DNA of 40,257 nt from Gemmiger_A avium (lineage in GTDB: Bacteria; Bacillota; Clostridia; Oscillospirales; Ruminococcaceae). Position 1 is the first letter of the stretch; each line of letters begins with the position of its first letter. Below the pieces are notes generated by a model. That model made no database searches. It saw only the letters and a program-made list of their open reading frames with translations, and had not been told where the DNA came from. The stretch lies in NCBI GenBank assembly GCA_019114585.1, contig DXFE01000050.1, positions 1 through 40,257 of the forward strand, in the 5' to 3' direction. Positions 32,588 through 40,257 of this stretch are shown here, piece after piece. A program made the position numbers and the translations under genes.

Positions 32588-34414
32588 ATGCTACACGCGA
32601 AACGGGACAAATCCGCCGCCGGGGCGCGCCGCCGGCAGCTCTGGCAGCAGCGGCTGGCCGCCGCCCGGGCCGCCTACGCAGACACCCTGGCCAACATGGA
32701 CCGGTGGGAGGCGCTGTACAACGGCAGCCGGCGTCTGACCGACGCGGACGGCCGCCCCGCCCGGGACAGCAGCAACGTGCGGAACATCGCCTACGAGCTG
32801 GTGGAAAGCCAGGTGGACAGCACCCTGCCCCTGCCCCGGGTGGAGGCCATTCACGCGGAGGACACCGAACTGGCCCGCAGCATCGAGGCGGTGCTGCGCC
32901 ACCAGATCCAGCTGCGGGGGCTGGCCGATCTGAACGACCTGCAGGAGCGCACCGTGCCCATCCAGGGCGGCAGCTTCTGGCTGGTGGAATGGGACCCCAA
33001 GGGCGGCGGCCACTGTACGCTGGGGCAGCTGTCGGTCACGCCGCTGCATCCCAGGCAGGTGATCCCCCAGCCGGGCGTCTGCGACATCGAAAAGATGGAC
33101 TACCTGTTCATCCAGATGGCCCAGACCAAGCAGTCCATCTATAAACGGTACGGGGTGGATGTGTCCGCCTGCGGGGAACAGACACCCGACCTGCGGGGCG
33201 AGGGGGAAACACCCCGGGAGGAACTGGTGACCCAGAACATCGCCTTTTACCGCAACCGCCGGGGCGGGGTGGGGATGTTCAGCTGGGTGGAGGACGTGAC
33301 CCTGGCCGACCTGGAGGACTACCAGGCCCGCCGCCGGGCGGTCTGCACCGACTGCGGCGCCGAGGCGGAACCGGGCACCGAACGCTGCCCGGTCTGCGGC
33401 GGAAAGCTGGAGACCGGCCCGGTGGAATGGCAGCCGGTGCCGGAAACCCTGGCCGCGCCCGGCCCTTTTGCCGAGCGGCCGCTGCTGCTGGCGGACGGGT
33501 CCTTTGCGCTGGGGGAGGACGGCGAGCCCCTGACCCAGTGGGTGGCGGCCCCGGCCCAGGCGCCCTGCTACCGGCCGGGACGGTTCCCGCTGGTGCTGCG
33601 GCGCAACGTGAGCCGGGCGGGCAGCCTGCTGGGCGGCAGCGACGTGGAGATGATCCGGGATCAGCAGGACGCCATCAAGAAAATGGGGTCCAAGATCGAC
33701 GAGAAGATCCTCAAGGGCGGCAGCTATGTGACCCTGCCCGACGGTGTGCGGATCGAGACCACCGACCGGGAACTGAAGATCATCCGGGTGCGCACCCCCG
33801 CCGAAAAGGCGCTGATCGGGGTGGTGAACGTGCAGCCGGATGTGAGCAAGGAGATGACCGCCCTGGAGCAGAACTACCAGTGGGCCAAGAGCACCCTGGG
33901 CATCACCGACGCCTACCAGGGCAAGTACGATTCCAGCGCCATCAGCGGCACCGCCAAGCAGTTTAGCGCCAACCAGTCCGCCGGGCGGCTGCAGTCCAAG
34001 CGGGATCAGAAGAACCAGGCCTACGCCCGGCTGTATGAGCTGATGTTCCGGTATCTGCTGGCCTACGCGGATCAGCCGGTGCCCTATGCGGAACGGCTGG
34101 CGGACGGCAGCCAGCGGTTCGCCCATTTTGACCGGTGGGCGTTTCTCAAGCAGGACGCCGCCGGGGAGTGGTACTGGAATGACGAGTTTCTGTTCTCGGT
34201 GGATCCCAGCGCCACCCAGGCCAGCAACCGCAGCGTGCTGTGGCAGCAGCTGGACGACAAGTACCGGGCCGGGGCGTTCGGGCCCGCGTCCGAGCCGGCC
34301 AGCCGCCGGCTGTACTGGACCATGCTGGCCCGCACCGATTTCCCCCATGCCCAGGAGGTCAAAACCCTGCTGGAAAAGGAGGGAGGTGAAACGGATGCTC
34401 TGCCCTCTGTGTAA
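32588..34414 (+). CDS. Phage portal protein with inserted zinc ribbon
   Basis: The 608-residue protein has portal-like blocks: NVRNIAYELVESQVDSTLP, GGSFWLVEWDP, LSVTPLHPRQVIPQPG and the long helical LLGGSDVEMIRDQQDAIKKM. Portals form the twelve-part ring through which DNA enters and leaves. Residues 253-270 hold CTDC and CPVC, a zinc ribbon that is not part of the common portal core. AAAAGGAGGAA precedes ATG 32588. Its end overlaps the next small gene. Confidence 0.8.
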   Translation: MLHAKRDKSAAGARRRQLWQQRLAAARAAYADTLANMDRWEALYNGSRRLTDADGRPARDSSNVRNIAYELVESQVDSTLPLPRVEAIHAEDTELARSIEAVLRHQIQLRGLADLNDLQERTVPIQGGSFWLVEWDPKGGGHCTLGQLSVTPLHPRQVIPQPGVCDIEKMDYLFIQMAQTKQSIYKRYGVDVSACGEQTPDLRGEGETPREELVTQNIAFYRNRRGGVGMFSWVEDVTLADLEDYQARRRAVCTDCGAEAEPGTERCPVCGGKLETGPVEWQPVPETLAAPGPFAERPLLLADGSFALGEDGEPLTQWVAAPAQAPCYRPGRFPLVLRRNVSRAGSLLGGSDVEMIRDQQDAIKKMGSKIDEKILKGGSYVTLPDGVRIETTDRELKIIRVRTPAEKALIGVVNVQPDVSKEMTALEQNYQWAKSTLGITDAYQGKYDSSAISGTAKQFSANQSAGRLQSKRDQKNQAYARLYELMFRYLLAYADQPVPYAERLADGSQRFAHFDRWAFLKQDAAGEWYWNDEFLFSVDPSATQASNRSVLWQQLDDKYRAGAFGPASEPASRRLYWTMLARTDFPHAQEVKTLLEKEGGETDALPSV

Positions 34415-34586
34415 GGTGGAGATGCGGGTGGAGAGCCACACCGCCGTGGTGGGGGACGACAGCCCCCTTACCGAGACCCAGGTGATGCTGGTGCAGGAGT
34501 TCTTCTGCCGCAACCCCCAATGCGAGCGATACGGCGGCGGATGTGTGGACCGGGTGACCCACCCGGTGCCCCTGATCCGTCTGTGA
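34395..34586 (+). CDS. Small cysteine-rich phage protein
   Basis: The 63-residue protein starts MLCPLCKVEMRVES and has Cys3, Cys6, Cys38, Cys43 and Cys50, suited to a zinc-binding knuckle. GGGAGGTGA precedes ATG 34395, which lies 20 bases inside the portal gene. It sits next to a portal that also carries a zinc ribbon. The role is unknown. Confidence 0.7.
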   Translation: MLCPLCKVEMRVESHTAVVGDDSPLTETQVMLVQEFFCRNPQCERYGGGCVDRVTHPVPLIRL

Positions 34587-34606
34587 CCGAAAGGAGGTGA
34601 ACGCGA

Positions 34607-34717
34607 ATGGCCAAGCTGAAGATCGGCAACGGCGGCAGCATGCAGGTGCCCGCCCCGAAGCCCGTGCCCGGCGGCAAAAAGCCCGAGGTGCGCCGACCCG
34701 ATCCCCGCAGCAAGTAA
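34607..34717 (+). CDS. Tiny basic phage protein (36 residues)
   Basis: The frame MAKLKIGNGGSMQVPAPKPV continues with a Gly, Pro, Lys and Arg rich tail and stops with TAA at 34715-34717. AAAGGAGGTGA lies at ideal spacing, which supports translation. It is likely disordered and basic, perhaps a minor head or DNA-contact protein. No family was recognised. Confidence 0.6.
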   Translation: MAKLKIGNGGSMQVPAPKPVPGGKKPEVRRPDPRSK

Positions 34718-34753
34718 GCGGGATTGCCTGAGACGAGAAAGGAGGGATGTTTC

Positions 34754-35257
34754 ATGGAAGAATTGCAGCCTGTGCAGGAACCGGTGGAGAGCCCGGCGCC
34801 GGAAGTGGAACCGGCCGCGGCAGAACCGGCGGCTGAAATCCCGGCTGCCGAGCCGCTGCCGCCCCCGGACTGGGAACACCGGATGGCGCTGGAGCGGGCC
34901 GACCGGCAGCTGGACGACCAGCTGCGCCAGATCGGCCGTCTGGCCCCGGAGGTGGCCCGGTTCGAGGACCTGACCCGGATGCCGGATTTTGACAAGTTCG
35001 ACCGGCTGGTGCGCGGCGGTCTGGATCTGGTCAGCGCCTTCAAGCTGACCCAGTACGACCGGCTGATGGACCGGCAGGTGCAGGCCGCCCGGCAGGCGGC
35101 CCTCAACGCCGCCCGCAGCACCGGTCATCTGGCCCCCGCTGGGGGCCGTGCCCGGCCCGAGGAGGGCTTGACCGATGAGGAGCTGGACACCTGGGCCAAG
35201 TTCGGCCTGAGCCGGGAGGAAGCCCGCCGGTATCACCGGCGATTTTCGGGGCGCTGA
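34754..35257 (+). CDS. Probable phage scaffolding protein
   Basis: The 167-residue protein has an Ala/Glu/Pro-rich disordered start (about 1-45), then a helical part (DRQLDDQLRQIGRL) and a charged C-terminus with LSREEARRYHRRF. Position between portal and capsid genes, acidic and helical composition, and a basic C-terminal end all fit a scaffold that guides capsid assembly. Sequence alone does not prove it. AAAGGAGGG precedes ATG 34754. Confidence 0.6.
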   Translation: MEELQPVQEPVESPAPEVEPAAAEPAAEIPAAEPLPPPDWEHRMALERADRQLDDQLRQIGRLAPEVARFEDLTRMPDFDKFDRLVRGGLDLVSAFKLTQYDRLMDRQVQAARQAALNAARSTGHLAPAGGRARPEEGLTDEELDTWAKFGLSREEARRYHRRFSGR

Positions 35258-35290
35258 GTGTCCCACGACAAAGTAAAGGAGGTACGCACT

Positions 35291-35668
35291 ATGTTTACCA
35301 TTGCCAGCCGCGCCATCGGCGCGGTGGAACCGTTCTGCTATCTGCCCGGCGGTGAGGGCCTTGTGCCCGGCGCGGCCGCGGCGCTGACCGGCGGCAAGCT
35401 GACCGCCGCCACCGCCACCACCCGCCCCACCCATATCCTGATCGGCCCCGCCCGCCCGGACGGGCTGTATCCGGCCATGCCGGTGCTGCCTACCACCGTG
35501 TTTGAAACCAAGGCAAACGCCACTGTGGCGGATACCCTGGTGGGCAGTGCCGTCACCCTGAACGAGGCGGGCGACGGGGTCACCGCCACCACCGCCAGCG
35601 GGGTGTTCCGTATTCTGGCCACTGATGGCCAGGACGGCGGCGGCACCGTGCGCGGGTGCTTTATCTGA
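35291..35668 (+). CDS. Probable head decoration-type protein
   Basis: The 125-residue protein is beta-rich and full of Gly, Ala and Thr (GGKLTAATATTRPTHILIGP, DTLVGSAVTLNEAGDGVTAT). Small proteins of this kind directly before the capsid gene often decorate or stabilise the head. AAAGGAGG precedes ATG 35291. The following 420 bases up to the capsid hold the duplicated leader. Confidence 0.5.
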   Translation: MFTIASRAIGAVEPFCYLPGGEGLVPGAAAALTGGKLTAATATTRPTHILIGPARPDGLYPAMPVLPTTVFETKANATVADTLVGSAVTLNEAGDGVTATTASGVFRILATDGQDGGGTVRGCFI

Positions 35669-35686
35669 GGGGATAAAGACTTGTAA

Positions 35687-35705
35687 AATATACGATTTGT
35701 ATATT
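35687..35705. repeat. AT-rich palindrome after the decoration gene
   Basis: AATATAC-GATTT-GTATATT is a perfect 7-bp-arm palindrome in an otherwise GC-rich module. It may be a promoter element, a protein site or a scar. Confidence 0.45.
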
Positions 35706-35715
35706 CTGCTGGAAC

Positions 35716-35897
35716 AGCCCGCAGATGTCCCGTCATGCAGCGAAGGGATGAGAAGGAGAGCGGGGGCCCGGGCAGAGCCCGGGGTGCCCGGAGGGCATTT
35801 ATCCCGCACTCCGGAACAGCCCGCAGCGGGCGCGGAGAGAAGCATAAAAAGGAGGATGAAACCTGATGGCAGATATCATTTTTTCCAAGGGCAGCGG
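35716..35897 (+). repeat. Direct repeat copy 1 (182 bp, capsid leader plus start)
   Basis: This copy matches 35942-36123 at a constant offset of 226 bases with six mismatches and no gap. It contains hairpin-forming GCCCGGGCAGAGCCCGGG-like sequence, the ribosome site AAAAAGGAGGA and the first 11 codons of the capsid gene. Confidence 0.9.
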
Positions 35898-35916
35898 GGC
35901 AACAGCTGCGAGGTGA
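35866..35916 (+). pseudogene. Truncated duplicate of the capsid gene start (16 codons)
   Basis: ATG 35866 gives MADIIFSKGSGATAAR and a TGA at 35914-35916. The first 11 residues equal those of the major capsid protein; the sequence then leaves the repeat and stops. The same ribosome site as the full gene precedes it, so a short peptide could be made. Confidence 0.75.
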
Positions 35917-35941
35917 ATCGGCCCTTGTAAGAGGGGCGATG

Positions 35942-36123
35942 AGCCCGCAGATGTCCCGTCATGCAGCGAAGGGATGAGAAGGAGAGCGGTGGCCCGGGCA
36001 GAGCCCGGGGTGCCCGGAGGGCATTTATCCCGCACTCCGAAACAGCCCGCAGCGGGCGCGGAGAAAAGCATAAAAAGGAGGATGAAACCAGATGGCAGAT
36101 ATTATCTTTTCCAAGGGCAGCGG
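35942..36123 (+). repeat. Direct repeat copy 2 (182 bp, functional capsid leader)
   Basis: This is the copy attached to the complete capsid gene. A 44-base spacer (35898-35941) separates it from copy 1. Confidence 0.9.
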
Positions 36124-37096
36124 CCTGAACGACAGCGTCTATGGCAAAAGCCAGGAGCCGATCCGGGCCGTGATCCAGAAGAGCGTGGAGAGCTTTGAGA
36201 GGGCCTCCATGATCGACAAGGTGTTCTACATGGACACCAGCCGCAACTTTGCGGAGAAGTACACCAGCGAAACCGCCCTGGGCGATTTCGAGGACGTGGG
36301 CGAGAACGGCGCCTATCCCAAGACCGGCATGCGGGAAGGCTACAGCAAGGTGATCGAGCCCACCACCTGGAAGTCCAGCTTTGAGGTGACCCAGGAGATG
36401 GTGGAGGATGCCAAGTACGGCAAGATCAAGAGCCGCGCCGGCATCTTTGCCACCAGCTACGCCCGTACCCGGGAGAAGTTCGCCGCCGGCATGCTGGCGG
36501 GCGGCGCGGGCGAATCCATCACCTTCGGCGGCCGGGTGTACTCCACCGCCTGTGCCGACGGCAAGCCGCTGTTTGCCGCCGACCATCCCAGCATCACCGG
36601 CCGCGGCGCGGCCCAGGCCAACCTGTTCAAGGCGGCGTTCAGCGTGGAGACCCTGGACGCGGTGCAGGAACGGATGCAGGGCTTTACCGACGACGACGGC
36701 AACCTGCTGGACGTGGCCCCCAACACCATCCTGATCCCCAACGTGGGCAGCCTGAAGCGTCAGGTGCTGGCCGCGGTGGGCAGCGATCTGGATCCCAATA
36801 CCGCCAACAACGCCCTGAACTTCCAGGTGGGGCTGTGGAATGTGCTGGTCTGGAACTACCTGCCCAAGACCATCGGCGGCAAGCCCTACTTCATCCTGAT
36901 GGACGCGGACTTCAAGGACAGCTACGAGTGCCTGCCCTGGGTGGACCGTCTGCCCCTGAGCGTGCGCAGCGACATCGACCCCAACACCGACGCCAACGTG
37001 TTCAAGGGCCGTGCCCGGTTCGGCGCGGGCTTCAACAACTGGCGCTGCATCGCCCTGTGCGGTGAGGGGCTGTCCAGCGGCGTAAGTCTGGCGTAA
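36092..37096 (+). CDS. Phage major capsid protein
   Basis: The 334-residue protein has the character of a HK97-fold coat: an N-terminal arm, E-loop-like SETALGDFEDVGENGAYPKT, TTWKSSFEVTQEMVEDA, the conserved GKPLFAADHPSITG and NVFKGRARFGAGFNNW. It is closest in style to Mu gpT-like or P22-like coats. Position after scaffold and decoration genes agrees. AAAAAGGAGGA precedes ATG 36092, within repeat copy 2. A hairpin without T run follows. Confidence 0.82.
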   Translation: MADIIFSKGSGLNDSVYGKSQEPIRAVIQKSVESFERASMIDKVFYMDTSRNFAEKYTSETALGDFEDVGENGAYPKTGMREGYSKVIEPTTWKSSFEVTQEMVEDAKYGKIKSRAGIFATSYARTREKFAAGMLAGGAGESITFGGRVYSTACADGKPLFAADHPSITGRGAAQANLFKAAFSVETLDAVQERMQGFTDDDGNLLDVAPNTILIPNVGSLKRQVLAAVGSDLDPNTANNALNFQVGLWNVLVWNYLPKTIGGKPYFILMDADFKDSYECLPWVDRLPLSVRSDIDPNTDANVFKGRARFGAGFNNWRCIALCGEGLSSGVSLA

Positions 37097-37102
37097 ACGC
37101 AG

Positions 37103-37129
37103 CCGCCGGCCCCACACAGGGGCCGGCGG
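37103..37129 (+). other. Intergenic hairpin after the capsid gene
   Basis: A perfect 11-bp stem CCGCCGGCCCC / GGGGCCGGCGG with ACACA loop lies just after the capsid stop. With no T run it is more likely an mRNA-stabilising or processing hairpin than a terminator, which fits the high demand for capsid message. Confidence 0.55.
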
Positions 37130-37153
37130 TATTCAGAAAGGAGGCGAACGCCC

Positions 37154-37750
37154 GTGACATGGGGCGAAGTAAAACAGGCGGCCCTGCAAAAACTGTTTGC
37201 CGCCCGGGACGGGGTATCCACTACCCAGGCCAACCGGGAATACATGGAGGGAATGTCCCAGGCCGCCAACGAGGGGCTGGCGCTGCTCTGCGCCGAGAAC
37301 CTGCCGCTGCGGCGGTGCTTTATCGTGACGGTGGAGGCCGCCGGCCCCCGCACGGTGCCGCTGGCGGACCTGGCGGCGGATTTCTGGCGGGCGGGGGAGC
37401 CGGAGGCCTATCGCCGGCGGGAGGACGGGCGGCTGGTTCCGGCCGGGGGCTTTGCCTTTGCGGCGGGACGGCTGCTGATCCCGGAAAGCTGGCGGGGTGA
37501 GTACGAAGTCTGGTACGATGCGGCCCCGCCCCGGCTGACGGATGCTACCCCTGACAGCGAGGAACTGCCGGTGGAGCAGCAGGCGGCGGTGATCCTGCCG
37601 CTGTATATGGCCAGCCAGCTGTACAAGGACGACGACAGCGCCCTGGCTACCGCCTACCGTAACGAGTTCGAGGCGGCCCGCGCCGCGCTGCGCCCGGTGA
37701 ACTCCGGCGTGCGGGCCGAAAGCTGGGCCAGCCTGAACGGCTGGGCCTGA
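37154..37750 (+). CDS. Phage head-tail adaptor protein
   Basis: The 198-residue protein starts at GTG 37154 with AAAGGAGG at 37138-37145. It has MTWGEVKQAALQKLFA at the start and the end-region LPVEQQAAVILPLYMASQLYKDDD, ATAYRNEFEAARA, the usual helical bundle of adaptor (P22 gp4-like / connector) proteins that dock on the portal. The position after the capsid is standard. An alternative start is not apparent. Confidence 0.65.
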   Translation: MTWGEVKQAALQKLFAARDGVSTTQANREYMEGMSQAANEGLALLCAENLPLRRCFIVTVEAAGPRTVPLADLAADFWRAGEPEAYRRREDGRLVPAGGFAFAAGRLLIPESWRGEYEVWYDAAPPRLTDATPDSEELPVEQQAAVILPLYMASQLYKDDDSALATAYRNEFEAARAALRPVNSGVRAESWASLNGWA

Positions 37751-37769
37751 TGGGAAAGGAGGCGGGCTG

Positions 37770-39623
37770 ATGGCCTATTTTTCCGCGCCGGGCAGCCCGG
37801 CGCGCAGCGTGTTCAGGGTGGAGGAGTTTCTGGGGGTGGACTACACCAACAGCCCCGCCGGTGTGGATCCCCGCCGCAGCCCGGACGCGCCCAATATGAT
37901 CCGGGATGTGCCAGGCAAGGTGCGCAAATGTATGGGCTGGCAGACGGTGGAACGGTACGAGGGCCGTATCAACGGGGCCCATTTCCGCCGGGGGGATACG
38001 CAAGGGCTGATCCATGCAGGCGGCGCGCTGTACCACGGGCAGGAGAAGCTGTACAGCGAGGCGAATGATGAGCGCAGCCGCAGCTGGCAGTTCGGCGAAA
38101 ACCTGTATATCCTGGACGGCAAGGCGCTGCTGGTGTGGGATGGCGAGACGGTGCAGCCGGTAACGGCCGCGGCCCGGGTGCCGGTGCTGACCATTGCCCG
38201 GCCGCCCACCGGCGGCGGTACCCCTTACGAAGATCTGAACCTGCTGCAGCCAAAGTTTACCGAGCTGTTTGCGGGCACCGCCACCGATACCCGGTACCAC
38301 ATGACCTTTGGGGAACTGGACGAGACCGAGGTGCAGGTGCAGCTGATGCAGAGCGACGGCAGCTGGGTGGACAAGGCCGAGAATACCGACTTCACGGTGG
38401 ATCGGGCTGCGGGCATCGTGACCTTTACCAAGGCACCGGGGGTGAGCCCGGTGACTGGTGAGGATAATGTGCGGATCACCGCCGCCCGCACAGTGGAGGG
38501 TTATGCCGACCGGGTTGGGCGGTGCCGTTTCGGGGCGCTGTTCGGGGTGAACGGCGCGGCTGACCGTATCTTTGCGGCGGGTAACCCGGACTTTATCAAC
38601 TACGATTGGTTCTGTGGGCAGAACGACCCTACCTACTGGCCGGATACCGGCTACAGCGTGCTGGGCACCCCCCGCAGCGCCATTGTGGGCTACAGCGTGG
38701 TCAACGAGCGGCTGGCCGCCCACAAGGACGACAAGGAGGATGGGCGCAATGTGATCATCCGGCAGGGCAACCTGGTGGATTCCAAGCCCAGTTTCCCCAT
38801 TGTGAATACCCTGCAGGGGCAAGGGGCGCTGGCGCCGTTCAGTTTTGCCTATCTGGTGAACGAACCGCTGTTTCTGACCAAGAGCGGCGTGTACGCCATC
38901 ACCGCCCAGGATCTGACCGGGGAGAAATACACCCAGAACCGCAGCTTTTACCTGAACGGGCGGCTGCTGGAGGAGCCCGGTCTGGAGGACGCCTTTGCGC
39001 TGGTCTACAAGGATATGTACTGGCTGGCGGTCAACGGGCAGGCCTACATTCTGGACGGGCTGCAGCCGCTGCAAACCGACCCGGCGGCCCCCTACGCCAC
39101 CCGGCAGTACGCGGGATTCCACCGCACCCATCTGCCCGCCCGGGTGCTCTGGGAACAGGAGGGGGCGCTCTGGTTCGGCACCGGGGATGGACGGGTCTGC
39201 CGGTTTTACACCGACCCGGCGATACTCACCAGCTACAACGACGACGGCGAGCCCATCGCCTGCCACTGGGATACCCCCGATCTGAGCGGCAAGCAGTTTT
39301 ATAAGAACAAGACCTTCCGCCGGGTGATGGTGCGGCTGTCCAGCGCGGTGGCCACCGGCCTGACCATCCGGATGCAGGAGCGGGGGATCTGGAAAGAACT
39401 GGGCAGCGACTATGTCAGCGCCCGGTATTTTGCCTGGGACAGGCTGGACTGGAGCCGCTTTTCCTGGAGCGGCGACCAGACACCCCGCCTGCTGACAGCC
39501 CGGGTACGGCTGCGGCGGCTGAACAAATCCCGGCTGCGGCTGGAAAACGACCGGCTGAACGAACCGTTCGGACTCAGCGAACTGGCGGTGGAGTTTGCCG
39601 AGATGGGGGATTACCGGCGATGA
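37770..39623 (+). CDS. gp10-like DNA-stabilisation / tail-hub protein
   Basis: The 617-residue protein is rich in beta strands with repeated Trp, Asp and Gly segments (LYILDGKALLVWDG, MYWLAVNGQAYILDG, ALWFGTGDGRVCRFY), as in a beta-propeller. An early DYTNSPAGVDPRRSPDAPNM segment is typical of the phage stabilisation proteins that plug the portal after packaging. It follows the adaptor gene with AAAGGAGG before ATG 37770. This argues for a short-tailed, podovirus-like virion. Confidence 0.65.
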   Translation: MAYFSAPGSPARSVFRVEEFLGVDYTNSPAGVDPRRSPDAPNMIRDVPGKVRKCMGWQTVERYEGRINGAHFRRGDTQGLIHAGGALYHGQEKLYSEANDERSRSWQFGENLYILDGKALLVWDGETVQPVTAAARVPVLTIARPPTGGGTPYEDLNLLQPKFTELFAGTATDTRYHMTFGELDETEVQVQLMQSDGSWVDKAENTDFTVDRAAGIVTFTKAPGVSPVTGEDNVRITAARTVEGYADRVGRCRFGALFGVNGAADRIFAAGNPDFINYDWFCGQNDPTYWPDTGYSVLGTPRSAIVGYSVVNERLAAHKDDKEDGRNVIIRQGNLVDSKPSFPIVNTLQGQGALAPFSFAYLVNEPLFLTKSGVYAITAQDLTGEKYTQNRSFYLNGRLLEEPGLEDAFALVYKDMYWLAVNGQAYILDGLQPLQTDPAAPYATRQYAGFHRTHLPARVLWEQEGALWFGTGDGRVCRFYTDPAILTSYNDDGEPIACHWDTPDLSGKQFYKNKTFRRVMVRLSSAVATGLTIRMQERGIWKELGSDYVSARYFAWDRLDWSRFSWSGDQTPRLLTARVRLRRLNKSRLRLENDRLNEPFGLSELAVEFAEMGDYRR

Positions 39624-39654
39624 GCGGGTCTGCCCGCGGAAAGGAGGACAAGCA

Positions 39655-40257
39655 ATGGCGTTTACACGGATTACAGAGGACGATCTGCAGGGCAAGGGGG
39701 TAATTGGCCAGCCGGAGGTGCCGGGCCTTTCCACCCTGGAAATGCAGCAAAGCATGGAACAAATCGTGCGGGAGGTGGCCATCCCGGGTATCAACCGGCT
39801 GGCGGAGGAACTGGAAGCGGCGACCGGTGCGGCGGGCATCGGGATGGAACGGCCCGCCGGCATGCCGGAAGAGGTGCCCGCCCATGTGCAGGGCATCACC
39901 GCTGCCCACATTGAAAACCGGGAGAACCCGCATGGGGTGACGGCGGCCCAGGTGGGGGCCTACACCCGGCAGGAGACCGACGCGGCCATTGACAACAAGG
40001 TGGTGGAGATCGGTGCCGGCGACATGGCCCGGGCGGTTTACGCTACCAACGGGGAGCCCGGCGTGGTGGACGCGGCGGTACATGCGCGGGCAGCCGACGA
40101 CGGGGTCAAGCTGTACACCCACACCCGCAGCGGCACGGTGCACGAGTTTACCGGCAGCGGGGCCAGCGGCCGAGCTCTGATGACCGCCGACGTGCAGGAA
40201 GGGGATACCTTTTCGGTGAATGGTCAGCCGGTTACTGCCTGGATGGGGGCGGAGGAT
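39655..40257 (+). CDS. Fibre-like phage protein, partial at the right edge
   Basis: The frame from ATG 39655 (AAAGGAGG upstream) stays open for 201 codons to the window end. It contains PAHVQGITAAHIENRENPHG followed by VTAAQVGAY, a phrase common in tail and head fibre proteins, then a variable region with HTRSGTVHEFTGSGASGRALM. The C-terminal receptor-binding part lies outside the window. Confidence 0.6.
   Translation, partial: MAFTRITEDDLQGKGVIGQPEVPGLSTLEMQQSMEQIVREVAIPGINRLAEELEAATGAAGIGMERPAGMPEEVPAHVQGITAAHIENRENPHGVTAAQVGAYTRQETDAAIDNKVVEIGAGDMARAVYATNGEPGVVDAAVHARAADDGVKLYTHTRSGTVHEFTGSGASGRALMTADVQEGDTFSVNGQPVTAWMGAED

Noticed and set aside
32591..35845. 1084-codon minus-strand frame opposite the portal and scaffold genes
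   Set aside because: Composition is repetitive in His, Gly, Val and Pro as expected for a mirror frame, and the plus-strand genes have ribosome sites and family motifs.
35716..36123. Direct repeats as attachment sites of a small insertion
   Set aside because: Only 44 bases separate the copies and each includes capsid coding sequence, so tandem duplication explains them better.

Overview
The window looks like a chromosomal segment of a GC-rich, low-copy anaerobic Firmicute, most like the Oscillospiraceae/Ruminococcaceae gut group (Faecalibacterium, Gemmiger, Subdoligranulum and relatives). This rests on gene content (short HisG with HisZ, PHP-type HisK, FtsEX beside a coiled-coil hydrolase, NimA-like and CdaR-like proteins, an extracellular flavoprotein reductase), strong AAAGGAGG ribosome binding sites and sigma-A type promoters. 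The genus is an inference from protein style, not from a marker gene.

Layout. Bases 1-48 hold the first 16 codons, on the minus strand, of a probable IS1182-family transposase. 217-2766: a DUF5655 protein, an XRE regulator with a membrane partner, a PNPOx-like (NimA-like) protein and an RsuA-type pseudouridine synthase. 3027-4109: a CdaR/PucR-type regulator. 4215-9428: a cell-envelope run (ftsE, ftsX, M23 hydrolase with coiled coils, a 34-residue membrane protein, S41 protease, rsmA). 9593-13322: a small membrane protein, tRNA-Thr(UGU), a 51-residue protein divergent from an XRE regulator with two matching operator palindromes, and a UvrA-like ABC ATPase that lacks most of the UvrB-binding region. 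13447-15734: a DUF1622 protein, then a putative NCS2-like permease and a purine-type phosphoribosyltransferase with a terminator hairpin in the leader. 16007-24277: an uninterrupted ten-gene histidine operon (hisZ-G-D-C-B-H-A-F-IE-K) that covers the whole pathway from PRPP/ATP to histidine, with a palindromic operator on the promoter. 24535-30549: a phage-type late regulator (DUF1492/ArpU-like), a lipoprotein, a GHL10-type lipoprotein, two membrane proteins and a flavin-linked extracellular reductase. 30900-40257 (open at the right edge): a podovirus-like head module with terminase small and large subunits, portal, two tiny proteins, scaffold, decoration-type protein, major capsid, adaptor, gp10-like stabilisation protein and a fibre-like protein.

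The most unusual points are: a 182-bp direct duplication just before the capsid gene that includes the capsid start, leaving a 16-codon truncated copy; a head module that starts about 350 bp from a host-type gene with no integrase or lysogeny genes in sight, with its probable late regulator 6 kb away on the other strand; paired operator palindromes at two regulator promoters; a portal protein with a zinc ribbon; and a roughly 35-bp motif shared by the IS end and the late-regulator promoter region. No CRISPR array, rRNA, T-box or purine riboswitch was recognised.
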